Part shown: one piece after another, positions 1-5,862 of the stretch
How positions within the stretch are numbered: position 1 is the first letter of the stretch
How the letters are laid out: each line of letters opens with the position of its first letter
Source: Akkermansiaceae bacterium
GTDB taxonomy: Bacteria; Verrucomicrobiota; Verrucomicrobiia; Verrucomicrobiales; Akkermansiaceae
Assembly: GCA_028293225.1 (NCBI GenBank)
Contig: JAQGPE010000580.1
Coordinates: forward strand, 1-7,471
DNA length: 7,471 nucleotides
Direction: 5' to 3'
Notes under the pieces: generated by a model
Told to the model about the DNA's origin: nothing
The model's database searches: none
The model's input: only the letters and a program-made list of their open reading frames with translations
Position numbers and translations under genes: made by a program

Positions 1-2220
1 TGCCGGAGCCGCCGCAGTCAACGTCGCAGTGCCGACCACATTCGTGACGGTCAGACTGAGATTGGTGGCCTCAGCCACAGGGATGTCGATGAAGCCTTTC
101 AGAGTGGTGAACTCATGCTGGGAAGACGCCCCCCATTTCGCTACTACGGTGACCGGCGTAGTCACGTCCCCGGCGCTCACCGACCAGTGAAGCCGCACCT
201 GGCTGGTGGAGGGCAGCGTGGTCGCCTCGAAGCCCAGGACCACAGGAGCGGTCACCTGCTGGTAAGTGACCGTGGCGTCGGCGGTAGAGGCCGCTCCCCC
301 GCTGCGCGTCGCGGTGACCCGGTAGGCCGTGGTTGCGGTCGGCGTGACGGTCACCTTCGCCGTTCCATCCACGACCGGAACGGTTCCGACCCCATGATCG
401 ATCGAGACCGCGGTCACGTCCGAACCCACCTTCACGGTCAGCTCAGCGGACTGCCCCGTCGATACCGCGGCCACGGAGCTGCCGAAATAGAGAATGCCGG
501 AAGTCTTTGCATACCAGCCATTTCGATGAGCCTGAACCCTACTGTCGGTGAAGTCACCGTTCTTGTCGGGATCGTCCAGCAGCGACGGATAGACAGCCAC
601 GTCATCGATATCGCCGTTCAAAAAATTTCCCGCCAGAGTCTTCGCGGAACCGATGACCCAGTTGCCATCGGAGGCTTCCAGAATCACATCCGGACCGCTG
701 ATCGAGCCGATCGGCTTGCCATCCAGATACCAGCGGATCGTCTGACCCGCGGCATCCGCCACCAGTACGACATGGCCCCACAAGCCGGGCTGCAGCTTGT
801 CCGAGGCGAGCCGCGATGTCCCCCCCGCCAGATTGGTGTAGAGGGTGCCATCCGGCTGAACGCCGAGAATGATGCGACCGGTGCCGTTCACATCGGTTTG
901 CGCCAGCAGCACCTCATTCGCGGTCGATCCCGCTTTGTGCCGCACCACTGCCTCGACCGTGAATCCTCCGTGGGTCTCGCCCGGAACAAGCAATCCGGGA
1001 TTCAAAATGGAACTGCCGGTGACCGCGCTGGCTCCCAGGAAACTGCCTGCGCCATCGATGAACCCGGTCGAACCCGCGATCAGGGCGCCGAACAGCACGC
1101 CGTCGTGGTTCACGGAATTGGGCGCTGAATCGACCACCAGCGACGAGCCGGGCGCGTCATTAAAGCGATACCACGCGGCAGGCGCATCGGCCAAAACGAC
1201 ACTGGAAAACGAGGTGTCCGCTTCCAGATTCGAGACCGCCGAAACCGAGCCGGTGGCGTTGGTCGCAACCAGCGTGAAATGCGTGTCGGCGCTGGAGACA
1301 TCCGCAAATCCCGTCAGCCCGGGAGCGGTGTAGACCACCTGATTCGAGTTATTCCGGACCACCACGGTGGTCGGATTCGCCAAGCCTCCTTCCGAGACAT
1401 TCCAGTGCACGCGCACCGAGCCGGCAGTCTGCGACCTGGTCACCGCAAAACCTTTGATGAGAGGCGCGGTGAGTTGCAGCGCGGTCACCGAATTCGCATT
1501 CCAGAAGAGAGCACGGCTGATCTGCCCGGCGAAGGAAGAGGTGTTGTCGACATCGAAGGGAGCCCCCTTGACCGAGTCCTTGCCGGCCAAGCCGCCGAGG
1601 TTGTCACGGCCGATGGTCTTAACCCCCAGGGTGTCGTTTCCCGACCAGTTGCCGGGCGTTCCCGAGATCGAAAACGAATTGAAGACCACCGTCCCACCGT
1701 CTGGCACAGCCTTCAGTTCCAAGGTCCCCGCCTGGTTCCAGGAAACGGAAAGAGAATATGAGGTCCCCGCCTCCAATTTGCCGATCGAGCTTTGCAGCGC
1801 CAGAGTCGGCAGCGTGGCGTCGTTCAGAGAGGAAGGAACCTGGGCGTCCCCGGAACCTTGTTTGCCCACGAACGTCGGGACGCCGTCGATCAGATAAAGC
1901 CCTGAACCGTTGGAGGTCGCGCCGATCTCAATCAGCAGCCGGGTGCCCGCCAGGTCTTCCGCAAGAGGGGCAAAGGCAACATTGAACGTGAAGCCCAGTT
2001 CGTGGCGATGTGTGTTCGCCGGATCGTCATCGATCAACGGCACGCCGGATTTGTTGTTCGCTGTGCCAGGACCATTTCCCGCATCATTGACGATGCCTTT
2101 GACATCGCTGTCATAGAGCGCCGTCGCAGGGTCCAGATTCACCAAAATCGCAGATGATGCGGGTGACAGAACGATGCCGTGGATGGCCGCAATTTGGAGC
2201 GCGCCTCGAAACTTGTTCAT
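1..2220 (-). CDS. Large exported LamG/Ig-like multidomain protein (C-terminus beyond window)
   Basis: Reading the minus strand from the ATG at 2220-2218, the frame stays open for 740 codons to the window edge, so the C-terminus is missing. An in-frame TAA ten codons upstream makes this ATG the first possible one; no Shine-Dalgarno is visible. Residues 1-24 look like a signal peptide (K3, R5, a hydrophobic stretch with one His, then ASSA). Residues about 25-245 are a beta-rich, concanavalin-like region. Residues 249-328 and 655-734 are two copies of an Ig/FN3-like module. Residues about 341-570 are a LamG_3-type jellyroll (AAWYRFND, then DSAPN, RWYLDGKPIG and GDIDDVAVYPSLL). Residues about 572-654 are another Ig-like module. 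Such modules usually bind sugars or hold an exoprotein together. No catalytic domain is visible in this part, so the function is unknown; it could be a surface adhesin, a carbohydrate-binding exoprotein or the stalk of an autotransporter whose end lies off the window. Confidence 0.88.
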   Translation of the reverse strand, partial: MNKFRGALQIAAIHGIVLSPASSAILVNLDPATALYDSDVKGIVNDAGNGPGTANNKSGVPLIDDDPANTHRHELGFTFNVAFAPLAEDLAGTRLLIEIGATSNGSGLYLIDGVPTFVGKQGSGDAQVPSSLNDATLPTLALQSSIGKLEAGTSYSLSVSWNQAGTLELKAVPDGGTVVFNSFSISGTPGNWSGNDTLGVKTIGRDNLGGLAGKDSVKGAPFDVDNTSSFAGQISRALFWNANSVTALQLTAPLIKGFAVTRSQTAGSVRVHWNVSEGGLANPTTVVVRNNSNQVVYTAPGLTGFADVSSADTHFTLVATNATGSVSAVSNLEADTSFSSVVLADAPAAWYRFNDAPGSSLVVDSAPNSVNHDGVLFGALIAGSTGFIDGAGSFLGASAVTGSSILNPGLLVPGETHGGFTVEAVVRHKAGSTANEVLLAQTDVNGTGRIILGVQPDGTLYTNLAGGTSRLASDKLQPGLWGHVVLVADAAGQTIRWYLDGKPIGSISGPDVILEASDGNWVIGSAKTLAGNFLNGDIDDVAVYPSLLDDPDKNGDFTDSRVQAHRNGWYAKTSGILYFGSSVAAVSTGQSAELTVKVGSDVTAVSIDHGVGTVPVVDGTAKVTVTPTATTAYRVTATRSGGAASTADATVTYQQVTAPVVLGFEATTLPSTSQVRLHWSVSAGDVTTPVTVVAKWGASSQHEFTTLKGFIDIPVAEATNLSLTVTNVVGTATLTAAAPA
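19..258 (-). repeat. Ig/FN3-like module, copy B (protein repeat)
   Basis: Residues 655-734 of the large exported protein, starting QVTAPVVLGF, with VRLHWSVSAG, PVTVVAKW, LKGFIDIPVAEA and LTVTNVVG. It matches copy A in order and spacing, but the two have diverged at many positions, so the duplication is not recent. Further copies may lie left of the window edge. Confidence 0.75.
511..1200 (-). other. LamG_3-type concanavalin-like domain
   Basis: This encodes residues about 341-570 of the large exported protein. It opens with VLADAPAAWYRFND, the usual AYYRFDE-like start of LamG_3 (PF13385-type) domains. It continues with DSAPN, a FTVEAVVRHK strand matching the usual FTVEAWVK position, the hairpin IRWYLDGKPIG and the closing GDIDDVAVYPSLL. 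Domain identity is by motif recognition. These jellyrolls commonly bind glycans or act as spacers in surface proteins. Confidence 0.82.
1237..1476 (-). repeat. Ig/FN3-like module, copy A (protein repeat)
   Basis: Residues 249-328 of the large exported protein. Starting QLTAPLIKGF, it shares with copy B (residues 655-734) the pattern QxTAPxxxGF, VRxHWxVSxG, PxTVV, LxGFxD and LxxTNxxG in the same order and nearly the same spacing. It is therefore one of two related modules of about 80 residues, separated by the LamG domain and another Ig-like segment. Confidence 0.75.
2149..2220 (-). other. Predicted signal peptide of the LamG protein
   Basis: This is the first 24 codons of the minus-strand gene. 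Two basic residues (K3, R5) precede a moderately hydrophobic run, and the small-residue motif ASSA fits signal peptidase I cleavage after residue 24. A histidine at position 14 weakens the hydrophobic core, so the call is likely but not certain. The beta-rich secreted modules that follow support export. Confidence 0.6.
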
Positions 2221-2260
2221 CGAAAGTAGATTAATTGGTGTGCTTTAGAGTGCCGAAATT

Positions 2261-2435
2261 CCCGCCTTGCGATCAGCATCGGCGGGACGAAAGCGTCGTC
2301 TCTCAGTCCAAGTCGGAAATCCCATTCAAATGGGTCTTCCCTTTCGGCATCGAAGGATGCCAAGCACATCTGCCCCCACAGGCTCAACGTCGCCGGACAA
2401 GGCCTTCTTCCAGGAAGAAGGCGCTGCTCGGCGCC
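2261..2435 (-). promoter_or_regulatory. Hairpin-rich leader region upstream of the LamG gene
   Basis: Inverted repeats follow one another here. They are 2261-2266/2281-2286 (6 bp), 2286-2289/2294-2297 (4 bp, 4-base loop), 2315-2318/2337-2340 continuing inward as 2321-2326/2329-2334, 2346-2351/2356-2361 (6 bp, 4-base loop), 2402-2411/2413-2422 (10 bp about one centre base) and 2420-2424/2431-2435 (5 bp). The last two overlap, so only one could form at a time. If transcribed from the candidate promoter at 2439-2467, they would all lie in the minus-strand mRNA leader. The final 40 bases before the ATG are AU-rich and unstructured. I do not recognise a known riboswitch; a structured leader, an independent small RNA or chance are all possible. 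Confidence 0.35.
2402..2422. repeat. 10-bp inverted repeat with single-base centre
   Basis: GCCTTCTTCC and GGAAGAAGGC flank a single A at 2412, a perfect dyad of 21 bases. As RNA it could fold as a 9-bp stem with a three-base loop or an 8-bp stem with a five-base loop. As DNA it could be a protein-binding operator. On the plus strand T-rich sequence (2446-2451) follows only after about 23 bases, so it is a poor intrinsic terminator. Confidence 0.55.
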
Positions 2436-2438
2436 CCA

Positions 2439-2467
2439 ATCATTACTTTTTCACCAAAGGTAGTCAA
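2439..2467 (-). promoter_or_regulatory. Possible sigma70-type promoter for the LamG gene
   Basis: On the minus strand, TTGACT (plus positions 2467-2462) matches five of six bases of the -35 consensus. After a 17-base spacer comes AATGAT (2444-2439), four of six bases of the -10 consensus. It lies in the most AT-rich stretch of the intergenic region and points at the LamG gene. Transcription would start near 2431, giving an untranslated leader of about 210 bases. Promoter consensus in this lineage is not known to me, so this is only a candidate. Confidence 0.35.
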
Positions 2468-2611
2468 GTATCTTTTGGATCGATGATTACTTAACTCTAT
2501 TTCAAGGACTTACACCGTAGAATCGTCTGGAAATCCTACCGGGTGGGCAAAATTACCAGGCACAGGGAGAGACTCCGGTGACGCGGGCAAAAATGCGATT
2601 TCTCAGATGGG

Positions 2612-2623
2612 TGGCGCGCGCCA
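2612..2623. promoter_or_regulatory. 12-bp perfect palindrome, candidate operator of the efflux operon
   Basis: TGGCGCGCGCCA reads the same on both strands. Outer half sites ATGG (2607-2610) and CCAT (2626-2629) extend the symmetry with a small offset. It lies about 240 bases upstream of the first efflux gene, in non-coding sequence. The position suits a regulator-binding site, but GC-rich palindromes also arise by chance in high-GC genomes, and no regulator gene is in view. Confidence 0.3.
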
Positions 2624-2704
2624 TGCCATTGGTTGGCGGGTGTCGTTCACTTCATTGGCGTAGTCGAATCCACCTCACAGCAGTGGCACTATCCGCTTCC
2701 TGGT

Positions 2705-2731
2705 TCATCACGGTGAGCTGGCGGTCATCAC
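2705..2731. repeat. Direct repeat TCATCAC spaced by 20 bases
   Basis: TCATCAC occurs at 2705-2711 and again at 2725-2731, each preceded by GG(T). The start-to-start distance of 20 bases is close to two helical turns, so the copies would face the same side of the DNA. This fits a tandem binding site upstream of the efflux operon, but seven-base repeats are weak evidence alone. Confidence 0.22.
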
Positions 2732-2847
2732 TGGCACGATAGACGGAAGCTTGGCAGGATCACGGCTCTATTCCCGCCATGGCTGGTTCCTCCGCCAAAA
2801 TCCCTCTTACCCTGCATGACTGTGCCGGAGATCCTTCATCCCGTTCC

Positions 2848-2853
2848 AAGGAG
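2848..2853 (+). promoter_or_regulatory. Shine-Dalgarno that decides the start of the first efflux gene
   Basis: AAGGAG lies eight bases before the ATG at 2862 but only two bases before the ATG at 2856. The spacing favours 2862, two codons inside the longest reading frame. This is the only strong ribosome-binding site in front of any of the five genes, which fits it being the entry point for translation of the operon. Confidence 0.7.
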
Positions 2854-2861
2854 CGATGAAG

Positions 2862-4490
2862 ATGGACCTTCCTCACGTCGTCGTCGTGATCATGGCGCAA
2901 ATTACAGCGGTGGACAGAAAGCGCCGGTTCGTGAAGCCACTGGCCGTGCTTGTGGCGGTGGGGCTCGTGCTTCCTTCATGCAGTGATCTCCGCAGGGATC
3001 CCCGGTCCCTGGCTCCCGCTTCCAGCAACCACCCCTGGGCCTCGGATGCCGTCCCCATCCTGGGCCACGAGGTACTGAGCGTTTCGGAGCAGGACCACCA
3101 CCTCGCGGCCCACAGTCTGGACACCGGCAGAACCTACTCGCTGCCCGATCTGGTCGATCTCGCCCAAAGCCGGAATGCCTCGACCCGTGCCGCGTGGGAA
3201 ACGGCGCGTGCGACCGCCGCATCCATCGGCATGGCAAAGTCCCAGTACTATCCCCTGCTCGCCATCGCCGCGAGTTCCGGCGGCGGCTATTCCAACAGCA
3301 AGATCCGCATCGATGCGAATCTGGCGGAACTGGCCAAGCGCAACGACCTGCTCGGCGCGCTCCTGGGCGGAAACGCCTCCTCGAATGCGAGTCTCAACCT
3401 GGACACCTCGGCGGACTACAGCAGGTCGGTGGCCGGGCTGGATCTTAAGTGGCTGCTATTCGACTTCGGAGGACGCCGGGCCACGCTCGACGCCGCCCGG
3501 AAAGCGACGCTGGCCGCCAATCTCTCCTTCAATGCGACCCACCAGTCGCTCACCTATAAGGTGGTGGAAGCCTACGTGCTCTATGAAGCGGCCAGAAGTG
3601 AAGTCCAAGCTTCCCAGGTCAGCGCGGAGAGTGCGCGGGGAATCCTGAAAGCCACTCAGGCCAAGGCTGACCACGGCCTGTCGACCGATCCCGAGTTGCT
3701 TCGCTCCAAGCAGGTCGCGGCGGAGTCCGACTACGCACTGACGACGGCCAACTCAAAACTACGGATGGCGTATGTGGATCTCGCCGAGGCCGCCGTCATC
3801 CCTCCGGGGGTGGAACTGAATATCGGTCGCCCTAACATCGCGCAAATGAGCGCGGGTCTGGAGAAACCACTGGATACCTACATCCGCCTGGCCCTCCTGA
3901 GACGGCCGGATCTCCAGGCAAAGCTTGCCGTCGTGCAGGCGCGGGAGGCGGAACTGCGCAAGGCCCGCTCCGCCGGCATGCCCACCGTCAGCCTGCTGGG
4001 CAGTGCGAGCTACACCGGCTTCGACAATGACATCCGCGGCAGCGGAGCACTGAAGGAAGTGGATGCCGACCTGCAAAACTACGGAGCCTTTCTCACCGTC
4101 CAGTGGCCGCTTTTCACCGGCGGCTACGAGGAAAACTCGGTCCGCGCGGCCGAGTCCACCCGGCGCGCGGCGGAGGAAGAACTCGCGCTCGCCCGGGACA
4201 AGGCCGTGGCGGACGTGTGGCGCGGCTACGTGAAGGCGAAGAACTCCATCTCCAGCCGGAGCGTCGCGGATGCGATGCTCGCCGCCTCCCGCGCATCCTA
4301 CGACTCGGCGCTCGCCGGATACGATCGGGGAGTGGTCACCAACCAGGATCTGCTGCTGGCCCGGGGAGCCTATGCCAAAGCGCTCTATACGCGCTCGGAG
4401 GCCGACTCGGCGGTTCTTGGCGCTCTCGCCAGCCTCGCTCTCGGATCCGGCGATATCGAAGACGAACTGATCAAACGCTTCCGAAAATGA
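2862..4490 (+). CDS. TolC-family outer-membrane efflux lipoprotein
   Basis: Outer-membrane channel of a tripartite exporter: trimers of this family form a beta-barrel and a periplasmic alpha-helical tunnel that docks on the membrane fusion protein. The product is 542 residues from ATG 2862, chosen because AAGGAG is eight bases upstream; ATG 2856 would add two residues and ATG 2892 would give a shorter N-terminus. A basic stretch (DRKRR) and a hydrophobic segment end at LPSC, a lipobox-like site, so residue 40 is probably the lipidated cysteine. Two OEP repeats follow: the first from YSLPDLVDLAQSRN to about residue 310, including KWLLFDFGGRR, and the second from LLRRPDLQAKLAVVQAREAE to LASLALG, including VQWPLFTGGYEENSVRAAE. 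FDFGG and LFTGG are typical of the second beta-strand and turn of each repeat. The first surface loop (about residues 140-190) is long and rich in Gly, Asn and Ser. It is first in the operon, and its stop overlaps the next start. Confidence 0.92.
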   Translation: MDLPHVVVVIMAQITAVDRKRRFVKPLAVLVAVGLVLPSCSDLRRDPRSLAPASSNHPWASDAVPILGHEVLSVSEQDHHLAAHSLDTGRTYSLPDLVDLAQSRNASTRAAWETARATAASIGMAKSQYYPLLAIAASSGGGYSNSKIRIDANLAELAKRNDLLGALLGGNASSNASLNLDTSADYSRSVAGLDLKWLLFDFGGRRATLDAARKATLAANLSFNATHQSLTYKVVEAYVLYEAARSEVQASQVSAESARGILKATQAKADHGLSTDPELLRSKQVAAESDYALTTANSKLRMAYVDLAEAAVIPPGVELNIGRPNIAQMSAGLEKPLDTYIRLALLRRPDLQAKLAVVQAREAELRKARSAGMPTVSLLGSASYTGFDNDIRGSGALKEVDADLQNYGAFLTVQWPLFTGGYEENSVRAAESTRRAAEEELALARDKAVADVWRGYVKAKNSISSRSVADAMLAASRASYDSALAGYDRGVVTNQDLLLARGAYAKALYTRSEADSAVLGALASLALGSGDIEDELIKRFRK

Positions 4491-4750
4491 ATGGATTCGC
4501 CCTCCATCGCCCGCTCCTCTACGCAGCCCTTCTGGCCTGCCCCGGCTGCACGCCCAGCCTTCCGCTGAGCGGAGCCTACTTCCCTGCCTGGATCGTCTGC
4601 ATGATCGCCGGTCTCCTCGGCGCCATGGTCCTCCGCGGCCTCCTGGTTCTTCTTGGCATCGACCGGCATGTCGCACCGCGCATGCTCGCCTATCCCTGCA
4701 TCATGCTGTCCCTGACCCTCCTCACCTGGCTGATCTTCCACTCCCGATGA
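4487..4750 (+). CDS. ytcA: YtcA-like small membrane lipoprotein
   Basis: The product is 87 residues. It has an N-terminal hydrophobic signal ending in LLACPGC, then TPSLPLSGAYFPAW, then two membrane helices (about residues 33-56 and 66-84) split by a short basic stretch (IDRHVAPR). From memory, Escherichia coli YtcA has a Cys followed by a very similar segment, IPVIGAYYPSW, and two helices, and it sits next to mdtN; the match in sequence and context is good. By that alignment Cys21 is the likely lipidated residue, although Cys18 (LLAC) also resembles a lipobox. The role in family members is unknown. It resembles the DUF1656/AaeX companions of FUSC pumps in size and position, and I infer an accessory part of the permease complex. 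Its ATG overlaps the previous stop (ATGA) and its stop overlaps the next ATG, with no Shine-Dalgarno, so translation is probably coupled. Confidence 0.85.
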   Translation: MNGFALHRPLLYAALLACPGCTPSLPLSGAYFPAWIVCMIAGLLGAMVLRGLLVLLGIDRHVAPRMLAYPCIMLSLTLLTWLIFHSR

Positions 4751-5850
4751 ATCCGGAACCCGATGCCTCCTCAACCACCGGCCTGGAGCCGCGGCCTGCT
4801 CCAAAGCTGGCGCCCGCCAACATGATCAGGAAAATCCTCGGCAGGATCATCGGCCTGGCGGCCATCCTCTCCGCGCTGGTACTGGGCGCCAAGGTCGCGA
4901 GCCAGACCGGCGCCAATCCCCAGTCCCGTGACGGCGTCATCCGCGCGAACGTCATCGGGATCGCACCCCGCGTCTCAGGGCCCATCCTGAGACTCCACGT
5001 GATCAACGATCAGATCGTCAAAAAAGGCGACGTGCTGTTCGAGATCGACCCGGAACCCTTCGAGTGGGCCGTGAAAAGCGCACGCGCCAACATCGATGCC
5101 GCGGACGGAGAACTGATCAATTCCAAGACCGGCATCGAAGCCCAGATCTCCCAGGCAAAGTCGGCGGAGGCCTCTCTGGAGAAAGCGAAGACCAGTCTCC
5201 AGCAGGCGACCGATTCCTACAACCGGATGGAGCCGCTCGCGAAGGATCGCTACGTCTCGGCCGAAACCCTCGACTCCGCCCGCTCGGCACGGGATACCGC
5301 CGCCGCCGCCGTCAGGATGGGCGAGTCCGAAGTCGCCGCCGCACACAGTGCCGTCAAGAACGACGCCCCGCTGTGGGCCAAGCGCAGGGCTGCGGAAGCC
5401 TCGCTGGGCCAGGCCGAACTCGCGGTCAGGGATTGCCGCGTGGTCGCCCCTTTCGATGGCCGGGTGGTAGGCCTCGGCATTTCGGAGGGGGCCTTCGCCA
5501 CCGCCGGCCTGACCGTCATCACGCTGATCGACATGGGCGACTGGCACGTCGAGGCGAACTTTCTTGAGAACGATCTGCACCGCCTGAAGCCCGGCACCAA
5601 GGTCCGGCTGGAAATCATGACCGACGCCGCGACGACTTACGTCGGCAGGGTGGAAAGCGTCAGCAGCGGAGTCGCCCTATCTCCGGAGCCACCGTCGGCG
5701 CGCGCAAGCCTGCCGGTCGTGCAACGCGAACTGGACTGGGTGCGGTTGGCGCAGCGCTTCCCGGTTCGCATCCGCATCGAGCCACCACCGCCGGACGAGG
5801 TCCTGCGCATCGGCACGGTGGTCACGGCGACGGTTGAAAGCGAACGCTGA
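4747..5850 (+). CDS. mdtN: MdtN-like membrane fusion protein (HlyD family) of the efflux pump
   Basis: Periplasmic adaptor linking the inner-membrane permease to the outer-membrane channel. Of 367 residues, the first 27 are a Pro/Ala-rich cytoplasmic tail and residues about 31-50 are a single membrane anchor. Residues 71-105 (IAPRVSGPILRLHV, VKKGDVLFEIDPEPFE) are the first half of the lipoyl domain. Residues about 106-228 form an Ala/Lys/Glu-rich helical hairpin. Residues 229-256 (VVAPFDGRVVGLGISEGAF) are the second lipoyl half, and the beta-barrel follows from WHVEANFLENDLHRLKPG. The ending WVRLAQRFPVRI and VLRIGTVVTATVE, and the hairpin motif RMEPLAKDRYVSAETLDSAR, match E. coli MdtN as I remember it, so this is placed in the MdtN/AaeA branch rather than the RND or ABC adaptors. 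It starts inside the stop of the preceding gene and has no Shine-Dalgarno. A Met at residue 26 is a less likely alternative start. Confidence 0.92.
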   Translation: MNPEPDASSTTGLEPRPAPKLAPANMIRKILGRIIGLAAILSALVLGAKVASQTGANPQSRDGVIRANVIGIAPRVSGPILRLHVINDQIVKKGDVLFEIDPEPFEWAVKSARANIDAADGELINSKTGIEAQISQAKSAEASLEKAKTSLQQATDSYNRMEPLAKDRYVSAETLDSARSARDTAAAAVRMGESEVAAAHSAVKNDAPLWAKRRAAEASLGQAELAVRDCRVVAPFDGRVVGLGISEGAFATAGLTVITLIDMGDWHVEANFLENDLHRLKPGTKVRLEIMTDAATTYVGRVESVSSGVALSPEPPSARASLPVVQRELDWVRLAQRFPVRIRIEPPPPDEVLRIGTVVTATVESER

Positions 5851-5862
5851 CTCAGCTCGACG

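Larger units (their letters stand above)
2221..2861. other. Divergent intergenic region between LamG gene and efflux operon
   Basis: These 641 bases separate two divergently transcribed units and must hold the promoters of both. The left part (about 2261-2435) is dense in inverted repeats. The middle (about 2438-2520) is clearly more AT-rich than the rest of the window and holds a possible minus-strand promoter. The right part holds a 12-bp palindrome, a spaced direct repeat and the Shine-Dalgarno of the first efflux gene. I find no convincing gene, tRNA, known riboswitch or insertion sequence here. Short open frames exist on both strands, but they lack good starts and have no recognisable protein content. 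Confidence 0.7.

Noticed and set aside
115..1128. Plus-strand open frame of 337 codons
   Set aside because: It lies opposite the LamG-protein gene, is rich in Arg, Gly and His as expected for an antisense frame of GC-rich coding DNA, and has no recognisable domain.
2235..2494. Overlapping plus-strand frames of 75-83 codons in the intergenic region
   Set aside because: Both need a TTG start, lack a Shine-Dalgarno, cover the inverted-repeat cluster and have no protein-like character.
2475..2503. Plus-strand promoter TTGGAT, 17 bases, TATTTC for the efflux operon
   Set aside because: Only three of six bases match at each box, and it lies about 360 bases from the first gene; too weak to call.
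2593..2742. 49-codon plus-strand frame with one hydrophobic stretch, starting ATG 2593
   Set aside because: No Shine-Dalgarno, high Arg/Trp/Ser content and no recognised family; a small membrane protein cannot be excluded but is not supported.
3759..4676. Minus-strand open frame of 305 codons
   Set aside because: It is antisense to the TolC-family and YtcA-like genes, which have clear family motifs; the minus-strand translation is low-complexity Arg/Gly sequence.
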